Positions 8,098 through 15,353 of a stretch of DNA of 38,533 bases are shown in pieces. The stretch is from positions 1 through 38,533 of the forward strand of contig JACOZX010000017.1 of assembly GCA_016181105.1 (NCBI GenBank). The letters are read 5' to 3'. The DNA comes from Candidatus Yanofskyibacteriota bacterium. GTDB lineage: Bacteria; Patescibacteriota; Minisyncoccia; 2-02-FULL-40-12; IGHO2-12-FULL-4. The position numbers and the translations under genes are program-made. Numbering within the stretch: position 1 is the first letter of the stretch; every line of letters starts with the position of its first letter. Under the pieces are notes generated by a model. It worked only from the letters and a program-made list of their open reading frames with translations. It had not been told where the DNA came from and ran no database searches.

Positions 8098-9456
8098 CTA
8101 CAAAGCAAATTCTTCATCTAGCTTAGACACAACCGCCTCAACACGAATTCGGCTTTTTATTACTTCGGCCAAAGCCTCAGCCGAGCTTTCTTCGCCTTGA
8201 ACAACAAAGACTTTTTTCAGTTTTTTCTCTTGATTAGATCTCTTAACCCATTCAACCAAAGCCAATTGGTCAGCATGAGCAGAGTAGCCGCCGATACCTT
8301 TAACCAAACAATTAACCGGCACGCTCTCGCCAAAAATTGTTACCTCTTTTTGGCCGTCTAAAATCCTTCTGCCCAAACTGCCCTCCACCTGATAACCCAC
8401 AAATACAATGGCGCTGTTTGGGTCGGAAAGATACCTTCTCTCATGGTGTAAAATTCTGCCGCCGTTAGACATGCCGGAGCCAGCAATGATTATTTTGGGC
8501 GGCGCAACGTCATTTATTTTTTTTGAGTCCATAGCTGTTTCGGTCTGCCGCAAACCCGGGAAATTAAAAATATTACTGCCAAATTCCTGCGCCTCTTTTT
8601 TTAAATAGTCAGGGTATTTATTATAAACTTCGGTCATTCTGGCCGCCAAAGGGCTATCAATAAAAACCGGCAACTCGGAAATAAGACCGGCACTTAAAAG
8701 CTTGCTTATTTCAAAAAGCATCTCTTGCGTCCTTTCAATGGCAAACGATGGAATCATCAGAGTGCCGCCGCTATGAATAACATGCTCAACAACCTCTCTG
8801 AAAACTTTACTTCTTTGGTCAACATCTTCGTGGACCCTGCTTCCGTAAGCCGACTCAATCACTACATAGTCGGCATCTTTGATAAAATCTTTATCCGGCA
8901 AAAGAAGTGAAGGCGAATTGCCCAAGTCGCCTGTAAAATAAATCTTTTTGGTTTCGCCATTTTCTTTATAATCAAAACATATAACAGCTGAACCGAGAAT
9001 GTGACCGGCATTTAAAAAGGTGGCGGTAACGTCGTCCAATATCTTAATCCTCTGATAGTAGTCGACGCCCTCAACTATCTCCATCACGGCATCAATATCT
9101 GCAACCTCATAAAGAGGTTCGTGGTTGTCTTTTTTAGCCTCTTCAGCCATCAACCTCCAGTTGTCTGGAAAAGCCCTAGCCATCAAATCTTTTGTCGGTT
9201 TAGTGGTGAAAACCTTGCCCCTAAAACCCTCCTTATAAAGTTTGGGGAGTCTGCCGATGTGATCAGTGTGACTGTGAGTCAAAAAAACAAAATCAATGCT
9301 CTTGGGGTCATATTTAAAAGCAGAATAGTTTAACTCTTCCGCATACTTGGAGCCCTGAAAAAGCCCGCAGTCAACTAAAATTTTTGCGCTGCCGGTATCC
9401 AATAAATAATTTGCCCCAGTCACCGACATCGCCCCGCCATAGAAAGTTAAATGCAT
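8098..9456 (-). CDS. MBL-fold beta-CASP RNase-like hydrolase
   Basis: Predicted metal-dependent ribonuclease of 452 residues, in the CPSF/RNase J-type group. The metallo-beta-lactamase core shows THSHTDHIGRLP (motif 2), NAGHILGSAV, and YFTGDLGN; the beta-CASP domain occupies about residues 200-360; the C-terminal RMMBL part has GYSAHADQ, carrying the late metal-ligand histidine. The absence of a C-terminal extension and the overall pattern fit the short bacterial 'RNA specificity domain' MBL proteins rather than RNase J proper. It probably acts on RNA in the cytosol. It lies 18 bases after the NUDIX gene. Confidence 0.88.
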   Translation of the reverse strand: MHLTFYGGAMSVTGANYLLDTGSAKILVDCGLFQGSKYAEELNYSAFKYDPKSIDFVFLTHSHTDHIGRLPKLYKEGFRGKVFTTKPTKDLMARAFPDNWRLMAEEAKKDNHEPLYEVADIDAVMEIVEGVDYYQRIKILDDVTATFLNAGHILGSAVICFDYKENGETKKIYFTGDLGNSPSLLLPDKDFIKDADYVVIESAYGSRVHEDVDQRSKVFREVVEHVIHSGGTLMIPSFAIERTQEMLFEISKLLSAGLISELPVFIDSPLAARMTEVYNKYPDYLKKEAQEFGSNIFNFPGLRQTETAMDSKKINDVAPPKIIIAGSGMSNGGRILHHERRYLSDPNSAIVFVGYQVEGSLGRRILDGQKEVTIFGESVPVNCLVKGIGGYSAHADQLALVEWVKRSNQEKKLKKVFVVQGEESSAEALAEVIKSRIRVEAVVSKLDEEFAL

Positions 9457-9474
9457 AAATGCAAAATCAAAATA

Positions 9475-9897
9475 CTACTCAAAATATTTTTCCAATACGT
9501 CAAAAAAAACGCTACCATCGTCAACCTTTTTATAGCTATCCTTATCTACCCACCTAAAGTCATTATGCTCATCGCTTAATTTTAGTTCGCCAGAAACATA
9601 TTTACACTTAAATCCCACGAGATATACCACCCTTGGATAATTCCTGTGATTTTTGGGAAACTCGTAATACCAAACAGAGAAGGGTCTAAAAACTTCAATC
9701 TTAAGGCCAGTTTCCTCCAAAACTTCTCTTTGAAGTGAATGTGTCAAGCTGGAAGCGTCTCCATTTTTAGCTTCACCTTCTTGAATCTTACCGCCGGGAA
9801 AATCAAGACCTTCCATCGGATCGTTAAGAACAAGAACTTTACCGTCCTTTTCAATAAATGCCTTTTGGCCTACACAAAATAACGCATCGTCTTTCAT
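9475..9897 (-). CDS. NUDIX hydrolase
   Basis: Cytosolic 140-residue protein that would hydrolyse a nucleoside diphosphate linked to another group. The Nudix box is present as GGKIQEGE...LQREVLEETGL, but 14 residues separate the first glutamate from the R-E pair where seven are usual, so the loop carries a seven-residue insertion (around NGDASSLT). The metal-binding REVLEE helix is intact. FPGG-type lead (LDFPGGKI) and the aromatic WYYEFPKNHRNYPRVVYLV strand complete the fold. A good promoter with an extended -10 precedes it, and it heads a series with the MBL and SLOG genes. Substrate unknown. Confidence 0.85.
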   Translation of the reverse strand: MKDDALFCVGQKAFIEKDGKVLVLNDPMEGLDFPGGKIQEGEAKNGDASSLTHSLQREVLEETGLKIEVFRPFSVWYYEFPKNHRNYPRVVYLVGFKCKYVSGELKLSDEHNDFRWVDKDSYKKVDDGSVFFDVLEKYFE

Positions 9898-9924
9898 AAT
9901 TTCAATCTTATCAATTTTTATCCC

Positions 9925-9954
9925 ACTATACCATCCGTTATTTTATGTTTTCAA
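9925..9954 (-). promoter_or_regulatory. Promoter of the NUDIX gene
   Basis: Minus-strand TTGAAA (9954-9949), 18 bases, TATAGT (9930-9925) with an upstream TGG giving an extended -10. It faces the NUDIX start at 9897, about 20 bases after the predicted transcription start. Confidence 0.6.
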
Positions 9955-9971
9955 TGGCTGTGGATAAATTA

Positions 9972-10000
9972 TTGACTTTCCACCTCCAATTTGATAATAT
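9972..10000 (+). promoter_or_regulatory. Orphan plus-strand promoter
   Basis: TTGACT (9972-9977), 17 bases, TAATAT (9995-10000); GATAAT at 9993-9998 is an alternative -10. No plus-strand gene follows; a strong terminator hairpin begins about 10 bases after the predicted start. Confidence 0.45.
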
Positions 10001-10006
10001 TTCGAT

Positions 10007-10060
10007 ATCACTACGAAAAGGACCCCTATGCAGTTTTGCTGTATCGGGGGCCTTTTTATT
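10007..10060 (+). ncRNA. Candidate small RNA (promoter directly followed by terminator)
   Basis: The orphan promoter would yield a transcript of about 50 bases consisting almost only of the hairpin at 10016-10056 and its U-run. It contains AAGGA five bases before an ATG, which opens a 14-codon frame (MQFCCIGGL...), with the start enclosed in the stem. It could be a small RNA, a decoy leader, or simply chance promoter plus the terminator of the opposing gene. Confidence 0.25.
10016..10057. terminator. Bidirectional intrinsic terminator
   Basis: A long hairpin: AAAAGG-a-CCCC-t-ATGCAG pairs with CTGTAT-c-GGGG-g-CCTTTT around a five-base loop. The plus strand continues into CCTTTTTATTTTTT, an excellent T-run; the minus strand has TTTT. 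It ends the NYN gene (its stop lies at the edge of the hairpin) and would end any plus-strand transcript. Confidence 0.75.
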
Positions 10061-10541
10061 TTTTATTCACTTTAAATTTTACCCAATCCAGATATAGTAT
10101 TCTTGCGCTGGTTCTTTTTAAAAGCACGGAACAATGGTTGCTCGGAGAAACAATAGCTAAAATCTTGTTTCTCCCCTGCAAAAATTTGACTAGACTGGCA
10201 TAATCGCCATCACTAGAAATGATAACCGCTTTATCAAAAACATTTTCATAAGTATCACAAACCGTTCGCAAAACTAAATCTGCATCGCAGTTTCCTTTTG
10301 CTTTTCCTTCACCGTCATAAATAGTTTCCTTGAAAACCAAAGTAAAACCAACTTCCTGAAGACGAGTATATAAATCTTTATATTTGGGTATCAGGCCTAG
10401 AAAAAGATAAGCCCGTTTAATTTTATATTTACTACTCAACCAAAGACGTAATCTTTTATAATCAAGCTCCCAACCCAAGTCAGCAACACCCTTATGAAGG
10501 TTAGCCCCATCAATATATGCGAAATTGTTTTCGGGGTTCAT
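10056..10541 (-). CDS. NYN-domain protein (LabA/DUF88-like, PIN-fold nuclease)
   Basis: Predicted cytosolic RNase-like protein of 161 residues. The NYN hallmarks are FAYIDGANLHKGV (first acidic residue), KGNCDADLVLRTV (central aspartates) and AVIISSDGDYASLVKFL (last acidic cluster), together the metal-binding site of this PIN-like fold. The domain fills the whole protein. It starts 17 bases after the presenilin-like gene stops, so it is likely the last gene of that operon. RNA substrate unknown; some family members act in RNA turnover, others are regulators. Confidence 0.85.
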   Translation of the reverse strand: MNPENNFAYIDGANLHKGVADLGWELDYKRLRLWLSSKYKIKRAYLFLGLIPKYKDLYTRLQEVGFTLVFKETIYDGEGKAKGNCDADLVLRTVCDTYENVFDKAVIISSDGDYASLVKFLQGRNKILAIVSPSNHCSVLLKRTSARILYLDWVKFKVNKK

Positions 10542-10558
10542 TGCAACTTTTTAGATAC

Positions 10559-11374
10559 TTAAATAATAAGCATCGTAATCAAATATCCGATTATTGACAT
10601 TGCCGCGATAGGCGGCAAAGCGGCCATTGGTTTTCTTTCTTTTTGATTTGCAAATAAAAGATGAGTGATAACAAAACCAGCCACTGCAAAAACCGCAACC
10701 AGCCAAGCTTGTATCAAAGAAACCCTGACGAGAGAGGAAACTAAAATTAAAGGCAAGGCCACATCGCCGCTTCCCAAAATCATAAACTGTTCGCCTAACT
10801 TCATATTCCCGGTTTTTTCTTTAAAATCTGAAAATCTGTTCGGAATGACCAGTCCAAAAATTGCATTTGACCGTATCATGTTCTCTGCCATTTTTATCAT
10901 ATGGCCGGTAAAATAAACGGCAACAATATCGTAAACCGAGAATATTGCTAAAATTATAACTGCCGCAATTGGCGTAAGGCTTAATCCTAAAACAGAACCG
11001 ATTCCGGTAATAGCCAAGATCACGGCCAAATTTTGAACCGCAACCCTAGGTATCGCTAAAACTAAGATCAAAAACAAAACAAGAGTAATCAAGGCAACTG
11101 TCGGTGAAAGAAAAACAGAAAAAATAATTTGCGAACCGCTAAAAATAACCAACCAAAGAAAAATCTTAAAAAAAATCCGGCTCGGCTTGCCTTGCCTGAA
11201 AACAAAAAAAATAAAAACCAAAAGCACCGCGGAAAAAATAAAAATATCCCAAAAAGAAAACTTAAAATCAAGAGATGGCAGACCCGCAGACGGCAACAAG
11301 GATAACTGCCTTTGAACAGTCAGAAGCCCCAAAATTTGCGCAGACGCAAACAAAATTACTCCTTTTATAATCAT
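10559..11374 (-). CDS. Presenilin-type intramembrane aspartyl protease (family A22)
   Basis: Multi-pass membrane protein of 271 residues with about nine helices. Both catalytic motifs of GxGD proteases are present: YD in FSVYDIVAVYFTGHMIKMAE (Asp149) and GxGD in ILGSGDVALPL (Asp204). The third, PAL motif, is degenerate as AALPPI (about 251-256). YFTGHMIKMAE closely resembles the archaeal presenilin homologues. Members cut membrane helices, for example remnant signal peptides or membrane-anchored regulators. Its ATG overlaps the stop of the upstream small membrane protein (ATGA), so the two are translationally coupled; the NYN gene follows. I see no catalytic residue missing, so activity is plausible. 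Confidence 0.82.
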   Translation of the reverse strand: MIIKGVILFASAQILGLLTVQRQLSLLPSAGLPSLDFKFSFWDIFIFSAVLLVFIFFVFRQGKPSRIFFKIFLWLVIFSGSQIIFSVFLSPTVALITLVLFLILVLAIPRVAVQNLAVILAITGIGSVLGLSLTPIAAVIILAIFSVYDIVAVYFTGHMIKMAENMIRSNAIFGLVIPNRFSDFKEKTGNMKLGEQFMILGSGDVALPLILVSSLVRVSLIQAWLVAVFAVAGFVITHLLFANQKERKPMAALPPIAAMSIIGYLITMLII

Positions 11375-11667
11375 CTGGTCCAGGGTTTATCCGGATATTT
11401 CTTTAAAATATAACGATACTTACTTTCGCTTTCAGGTATGATAACTACGGATATATTATCTTCCAGCCAGCCATCTATTAGTTTCCTTTCCGGCACGGAA
11501 ACCACTTTAATTCTTTTTATGTTGCTGGCCTGTAAAGTTTCCACGTCAATATCCGAGTTAAAATTTTTTATGATAATAAAAAAGAAAAATATAAAGAAAA
11601 GAGCAAGGCCAATCAAAAAGATAATTCCCAAAGACGACTCCACTTTTATGGTTAAAAGATTTTTCAT
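11371..11667 (-). CDS. Small single-pass membrane protein, unknown function
   Basis: 98 residues: a short N-terminal segment, one long hydrophobic helix (about 14-34, SLGIIFLIGLALFFIFFFF) and a soluble C-terminal part of about 60 residues with alternating hydrophobic pattern (KRIKVVSVPERKLIDGWLEDN). I do not recognise the family. Its stop codon overlaps the start of the presenilin-like protease by four bases, so it is either a partner or a candidate substrate of that protease; a single transmembrane helix with a small exposed domain is the kind of protein such enzymes cut. That functional link is inference. Confidence 0.7.
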   Translation of the reverse strand: MKNLLTIKVESSLGIIFLIGLALFFIFFFFIIIKNFNSDIDVETLQASNIKRIKVVSVPERKLIDGWLEDNISVVIIPESESKYRYILKKYPDKPWTR

Positions 11668-11674
11668 AATTGGT

Positions 11675-12130
11675 TTACTGCTTAATTATGATGGTGCCGG
11701 CTTCGTTTGGATTTCTCTCGTTGTAATAGTCAAAAACACCGGCTGTCTGGAAAGTGTAGTCAAATCCTTGGTCCGGAAGAATTTCTTTAGTGGTTTGAAA
11801 TCCCAAGCTTTCTTTGTTTTTAACAGAGCTTTGTGATGTTATTTTTATTGGAAAAAGACTTTTGTTTTGAAACTGAACGGAGTCTCCTTGATGAATTCTT
11901 AGATTGGTTGGACTAAAAACTCCACCGCTATAAAATATGGAATAGGTGCGGGACGGCCTGCTTGAGATGTTTGAACCGGTTGATGAAGAAGCAGAATCCG
12001 GACTACTGCCGCCAAAATAGGTGATTGCGACTGATAGCAAGATTAAAAGCAAAATAACTAAAATCCAAGACAACCCCTTGGGTTCAGAGTTTTCTGATTT
12101 ATTCAATAATTTTTCCTTTATTGACGGCAT
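11675..12130 (-). CDS. Membrane-anchored cupredoxin-like protein
   Basis: 151 residues: cytosolic head of about 20, one transmembrane helix (WILVILLLILLSVAITYF), a Ser-rich linker, then a cupredoxin-like beta domain (about 65-151) outside the membrane. GGVFSPTNLRIHQGDSVQFQNKSLFPIKI and GVFDYYNERNP...GTIIIKQ match strands of plastocyanin-like folds (G-x-F-x-P..l.i..G..V.f.N....). The Cys, His and Met copper ligands expected near VFDYYNERNP are absent (Tyr, Asn), so the domain probably does not bind copper. It is the first gene of the operon with the small membrane protein, presenilin-like protease and NYN gene. Confidence 0.75.
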   Translation of the reverse strand: MPSIKEKLLNKSENSEPKGLSWILVILLLILLSVAITYFGGSSPDSASSSTGSNISSRPSRTYSIFYSGGVFSPTNLRIHQGDSVQFQNKSLFPIKITSQSSVKNKESLGFQTTKEILPDQGFDYTFQTAGVFDYYNERNPNEAGTIIIKQ

Positions 12131-12142
12131 AATTAGAGATTA

Positions 12143-12172
12143 TCTATAACTATAATAACTGAATTTATGCAA
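12143..12172 (-). promoter_or_regulatory. Possible promoter of the cupredoxin-like operon
   Basis: Minus-strand TTGCAT (12172-12167), 18 bases, TATAGA (12148-12143), just downstream of the terminator of the preceding gene and about 10 bases before ATG 12130. The region is so AT-rich that other -10 boxes are possible. Confidence 0.35.
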
Positions 12173-12179
12173 AAAACAA

Positions 12180-12200
12180 AATCCCGAAAGTGGCGGGATT
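12180..12200 (-). terminator. Intrinsic terminator of the PIN-like gene
   Basis: Seven-base-pair stem (AATCCCG with CGGGATT) around seven bases; on the minus strand it is followed by TTGTTTTTT. It begins at the stop codon of the 12199-12702 gene. Confidence 0.75.
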
Positions 12201-12702
12201 AAGAATGTTCGACTAAAAAATTTATTAAAGACTGCGATACGGCTGCTAGGATAGCCTTGCTTCCAGCGTTTGGTTTATGTTTAACCCAAACAACAAAAAG
12301 CGGGACCGATAGTTCTTTTTCGGTAAACAAAATTTTATTTTCTATGGGCATGATTACTCCGCCAATTTGTTGGTTGTCTTCTTTTTTCTCTTTCACAACA
12401 TCTTCTAAAAAATCATGGTCTCTTGTTAAAAACACAAGTCTTGGTTTAATATCCTGAAACAGGCATTTTAAAACATGGTGGTCGGAAAATATGACCTGCT
12501 TGGCAAGTTGCATTACCTGATAATCTTTTCTTCCTTTCTTTTCGCCATCAAGCCTTTTTCTTACATGAAAAATCGGAAAAAATAAGGTAAAAAGTTCTAA
12601 TTTTTCATCGGTTTTTTTTAGAAAAAAATTCAGAATTTTTTCGTCCATATTCGCAATGTTCTCATCCAAAAAAACAAAAACCGGAATTGTCTCTGTCTCC
12701 AA
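12199..12702 (-). CDS. PIN-like (DUF5615/Mut7-C-type) protein, tentative
   Basis: 167 residues. The N-terminus VFVFLDENI and the later RLVFLTRDHDFLEDVV resemble the two acidic motifs of the DUF5615/Mut7-C PIN-like group ('fLDEnl' and 'viTrDkDF'). Between them lies HHVLKCLFQDIKPRLVF, also consistent. The C-terminal part (EKELSVPLFVVWVKHKPNAGSK) is not recognised. If correct it is a nuclease-fold protein, possibly a toxin-type RNase, but no antitoxin gene is next to it. The start is TTG with AGGAG eight bases upstream. It is monocistronic: its own terminator follows and the next gene upstream also ends in a terminator. Confidence 0.5.
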   Translation of the reverse strand: METETIPVFVFLDENIANMDEKILNFFLKKTDEKLELFTLFFPIFHVRKRLDGEKKGRKDYQVMQLAKQVIFSDHHVLKCLFQDIKPRLVFLTRDHDFLEDVVKEKKEDNQQIGGVIMPIENKILFTEKELSVPLFVVWVKHKPNAGSKAILAAVSQSLINFLVEHS

Positions 12703-12776
12703 ACAGCCGCTCCTAGTTTTTTAAGGTCCGACTTAATGAGAATAAGTTAACAGATTGCCAAAATTTTGTAAACAAA

Positions 12777-12797
12777 AAGCGGATTTTTAGCCCGCTT
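12777..12797 (-). terminator. Intrinsic terminator of the ruvA-murE operon
   Basis: AAGCGG pairs with CCGCTT over nine bases of loop, followed on the minus strand by TTTTTG. It overlaps the stop codon of the 12796-13167 gene, the last of the series ruvA-femAB-murE. Confidence 0.65.
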
Positions 12798-13167
12798 ACT
12801 CCAAAACAAGTTTTCTGAAGCCGCCGATCTCGGAAACTTTCAGTTGTTTTGCTTCCTTTTTCATCTCCCCAGAAAATGCGTCTTTGGGGAAGATATAAAC
12901 TCTTAAATTTCTTACTACTCGGTCTTTCTTATTTTCAATACCCAAAACCATGTCCGAGCCTCTTTCCTGAATAAAAGAAACCTCGAAAACGCCGTTGTGT
13001 ATCTCCTTAGACGGCTCTCCGCTGAAAGGAGCTTTGACCAAAACGATGGCTAAAAAAATAAAGCCGAAAAACGACAAAACTAAATCATAAACATCTTCGT
13101 CCCTGACAGCCGCCTTAATTAAAATCATAAAGTTCACAGATAGTCCCAAAAATAAAAGAAATATCAA
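12796..13167 (-). CDS. Small membrane protein of unknown function
   Basis: 123 residues from a TTG start that has GGAAGG five bases upstream. Two hydrophobic helices (about 1-19 and 27-45) are followed by a soluble C-terminal domain of about 75 residues with a beta-rich pattern (NGVFEVSFIQERGSDMVLGIEN). No family recognised. The same frame stays open upstream of the TTG and would add a basic head (KGEKRWKVF), but it holds no usual start codon, while an ATG with a good GGGAG site lies in another frame and stops after 21 codons; a non-standard start or a sequencing error in the seven-T run is possible. It is the last gene after murE. Confidence 0.6.
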   Translation of the reverse strand: MIFLLFLGLSVNFMILIKAAVRDEDVYDLVLSFFGFIFLAIVLVKAPFSGEPSKEIHNGVFEVSFIQERGSDMVLGIENKKDRVVRNLRVYIFPKDAFSGEMKKEAKQLKVSEIGGFRKLVLE

Positions 13168-13196
13168 AAAAACCTTCCATCTTTTTTCTCCCTTTT

Positions 13197-14438
13197 TTAT
13201 TTTAAAAGTTCTTCTATTACCTTCTTATCGGACCAAGGAATCTTTTGGCCTCCGCTAACTGCCATGGAGGTTTCCGATCCCTTGCCCGTTATCACCACAA
13301 TATCACCTTCTTTAGCCAAAGTCAAGGCTTTTTTAATTGCTTCTTTTCTGTCAAGAATTTTTAGGATTTGGGATTTAGAATTTAGAATTTGCGAGAATCC
13401 CGAAGAAATTTGGTTTAGAATTTCTTCGGGATTCTCGTCGTATGGGTCTTCATCAGTTAAAATAATTTCGTCACAATACTTTGCGGCAATTCTGCCAAAC
13501 TCCGGCCTCTTCCACTTATCCCTGCCTCCCCCCGCCGCCCCGAGCACGCAAATCAATCTGCCGCCTAATGGCAAGCTCCTTTTCAAAGTTTGGTAAACCA
13601 TTTCCAGAGAATCCGGCGTATGAGCATAATCAACTACAACTTGAAAAGATTGACCAGCGTTAACATATTCCATCCTTCCGGGAATTGAGTTAACTTCAGT
13701 TAAAGCTTTTTTTATGACTTCCAAGCTAACGCCGTAATTTTCTGCCACCGCCACGGCCGCTAAAATATTGTATTTGTTAAAGTCACCATTTAGTTGAGTA
13801 GTCAGGCCTAGTTTCTCCCAATCGTGCCAGCCATACAAAATTTTTTTATTTGATTTGAATTTTTTAAATCTTTCCAAAAGAGGTTCGTCTTCGTTAAGAA
13901 TATGGGTGCGTTTGGTTTTTTTAAACAGCCGCTCTTTGGCTTTTATGTAGTTTTCAAAAGTGCCGTGATTTTCAATATGCTCTCTATGAATATTAGTCAA
14001 AACAGCCGCATCAAATTTTATACCCAGATGCCTTTTTTGTTTTATGCCCTCGGAGGTAACCTCCAAAACAACATATTTACAGCCAGCTTTTTTGGCTCGA
14101 TATAAAAACTGTTGAACCTTAAACCGGCCCGGCATGGTCATCTTTAAAGTATTGGGCCATTCTTTTTCTTTAATTTTGTATCCAAGTGAGCCGATCATGG
14201 CTATCGGTATTCCCGCTTTCTCAAAAATTTTAGCAATCAAAAAGACTGTTGTTGATTTGCCTTTGGTTCCCGTTACTCCGATAACTTTCATTGAGTGCGA
14301 GGGAAAACCGTAAAGCAAAGCCCCTAACCAAGCCAGTCCCCAGTGATAAATTGGCTGCCCGGCTTTAAACAGACTACGAGGCATGGACTTGCGGCCAAAA
14401 TCCAGCAACTTTTCTAAAATTTTATTTTCTTTAAACAT
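13197..14438 (-). CDS. murE: UDP-N-acetylmuramyl-peptide ligase MurE-like
   Basis: Cytosolic Mur ligase of 413 residues that would add the third residue to UDP-MurNAc-L-Ala-D-Glu using ATP. The P-loop GVTGTKGKSTT is at about 54-64; TNIHREHIENHGTFENY holds the second conserved block, and VVDYAHTPDSLE and VLGAAGGGRDKWKRPEFG are classical MurE signatures. The N-terminal domain is shortened compared with about 480-500 residues in E. coli. At the amino-acid selection site, where DNPR marks diaminopimelate enzymes, the sequence reads TDEDPYDENP, so the third residue cannot be inferred. It abuts femAB without any gap, linking stem-peptide synthesis to cross-bridge synthesis. Confidence 0.9.
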   Translation of the reverse strand: MFKENKILEKLLDFGRKSMPRSLFKAGQPIYHWGLAWLGALLYGFPSHSMKVIGVTGTKGKSTTVFLIAKIFEKAGIPIAMIGSLGYKIKEKEWPNTLKMTMPGRFKVQQFLYRAKKAGCKYVVLEVTSEGIKQKRHLGIKFDAAVLTNIHREHIENHGTFENYIKAKERLFKKTKRTHILNEDEPLLERFKKFKSNKKILYGWHDWEKLGLTTQLNGDFNKYNILAAVAVAENYGVSLEVIKKALTEVNSIPGRMEYVNAGQSFQVVVDYAHTPDSLEMVYQTLKRSLPLGGRLICVLGAAGGGRDKWKRPEFGRIAAKYCDEIILTDEDPYDENPEEILNQISSGFSQILNSKSQILKILDRKEAIKKALTLAKEGDIVVITGKGSETSMAVSGGQKIPWSDKKVIEELLK

Positions 14439-15353
14439 TTAAAAAAACTTTCTTGCCATTTTGTAAGCCAAAAACCAGAACCAAGAGAGGGAAAGATCAA
14501 AAGAACCCGGATGCTCAACAACTTTCCCGCCCCAACCCAGTTTAAATCTTGTTACTCCCGGCCACTTATTGGCATCTATACCCCAAAAGTCATATAACTC
14601 AAAACCTAAAGCTTTTAACTCTTTAATCACTTCCCAATGTAACTTATGCGGAGCCATATAACTTCTGTAGTCGTAATCCGAAGCCCCGTGAAGATAGTAG
14701 GCAGTATTTTTATAAGTTAGCAAAATAAGTCCGGCAACCGGTTTGTCTTTATAATAAGCGAGGCTCAACCTTGATGTGATTTCTTTGCCGTCATTGAAAA
14801 ATTTCAAAAGTTTTTCGTAGTAATCTTTAGTATGAGAAGAAAATTTATCTCTCTTTGCGGTTTTTTTTATTAAGTTCCAGAAAGATTCAAAATCGTCGCT
14901 TTCTTTAACAACAATCCCGTTTTTTTCCGCAACTTTAATGTTGTATCTGGTTTTGTGATGCATCGCGTCAAGTAAGTCGTCTTCACTTTTGAACAAATCC
15001 AAAATAACTGTTTTGGACGGTTGTATTTCTTTTTTAGATTTTTTAAATTTATGCTCCGCAAAAACCTGAGCAACACCGTCGGACACAGGTTCCATTTTTA
15101 TAAAAATTGATTTTTCTTTTTTGGCTAGTTCCCGCAACCAGACAACAAAGTTGCTTATCGGATTTTTTAAACCTCCGGCCATAGAATTAAAATCCATCTC
15201 CGGCCCGTGAGCAACGTAAAGATAGCTTTTCTTGAAAGGCTCGGGCAATTTTATAACTCCCGCTTTAATTCCCTCTTTGTCATATTCAAAAACAGGCCTA
15301 CTTAAAGACCTTTGAAAGTCAAGCCAGTCTTTTGATTGGAGAAAACTGCTCAT
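14439..15353 (-). CDS. FemAB-type peptidoglycan cross-bridge aminoacyltransferase
   Basis: Cytosolic, membrane-associated enzyme of 304 residues with the tandem GNAT-like fold of FemX/FemA proteins; these add amino acids from aminoacyl-tRNA to the lipid-linked muropeptide. Recognisable parts are SKDWLDFQRSL at the start, YVAHGPEM (yGP motif), HKTRYNIKVAEKNGIVVKE (R-x-N-I-x-x-A-x-x-x-G) and the C-terminal YDFWGID....GVTRFKLGWGGKVVEHPG, which is nearly diagnostic. The coiled-coil tRNA arm of staphylococcal FemA is absent. Its ATG overlaps the end of ruvA by four bases and its stop directly precedes murE. Confidence 0.88.
   Translation of the reverse strand: MSSFLQSKDWLDFQRSLSRPVFEYDKEGIKAGVIKLPEPFKKSYLYVAHGPEMDFNSMAGGLKNPISNFVVWLRELAKKEKSIFIKMEPVSDGVAQVFAEHKFKKSKKEIQPSKTVILDLFKSEDDLLDAMHHKTRYNIKVAEKNGIVVKESDDFESFWNLIKKTAKRDKFSSHTKDYYEKLLKFFNDGKEITSRLSLAYYKDKPVAGLILLTYKNTAYYLHGASDYDYRSYMAPHKLHWEVIKELKALGFELYDFWGIDANKWPGVTRFKLGWGGKVVEHPGSFDLSLSWFWFLAYKMARKFF

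Noticed and set aside
13168-13180. Frameshift in the seven-T run at the start of the 12796-13167 gene
   Set aside because: An ATG with a good ribosome binding site lies in another frame, but TTG 13167 has its own GGAAGG site, so no break needs to be assumed.
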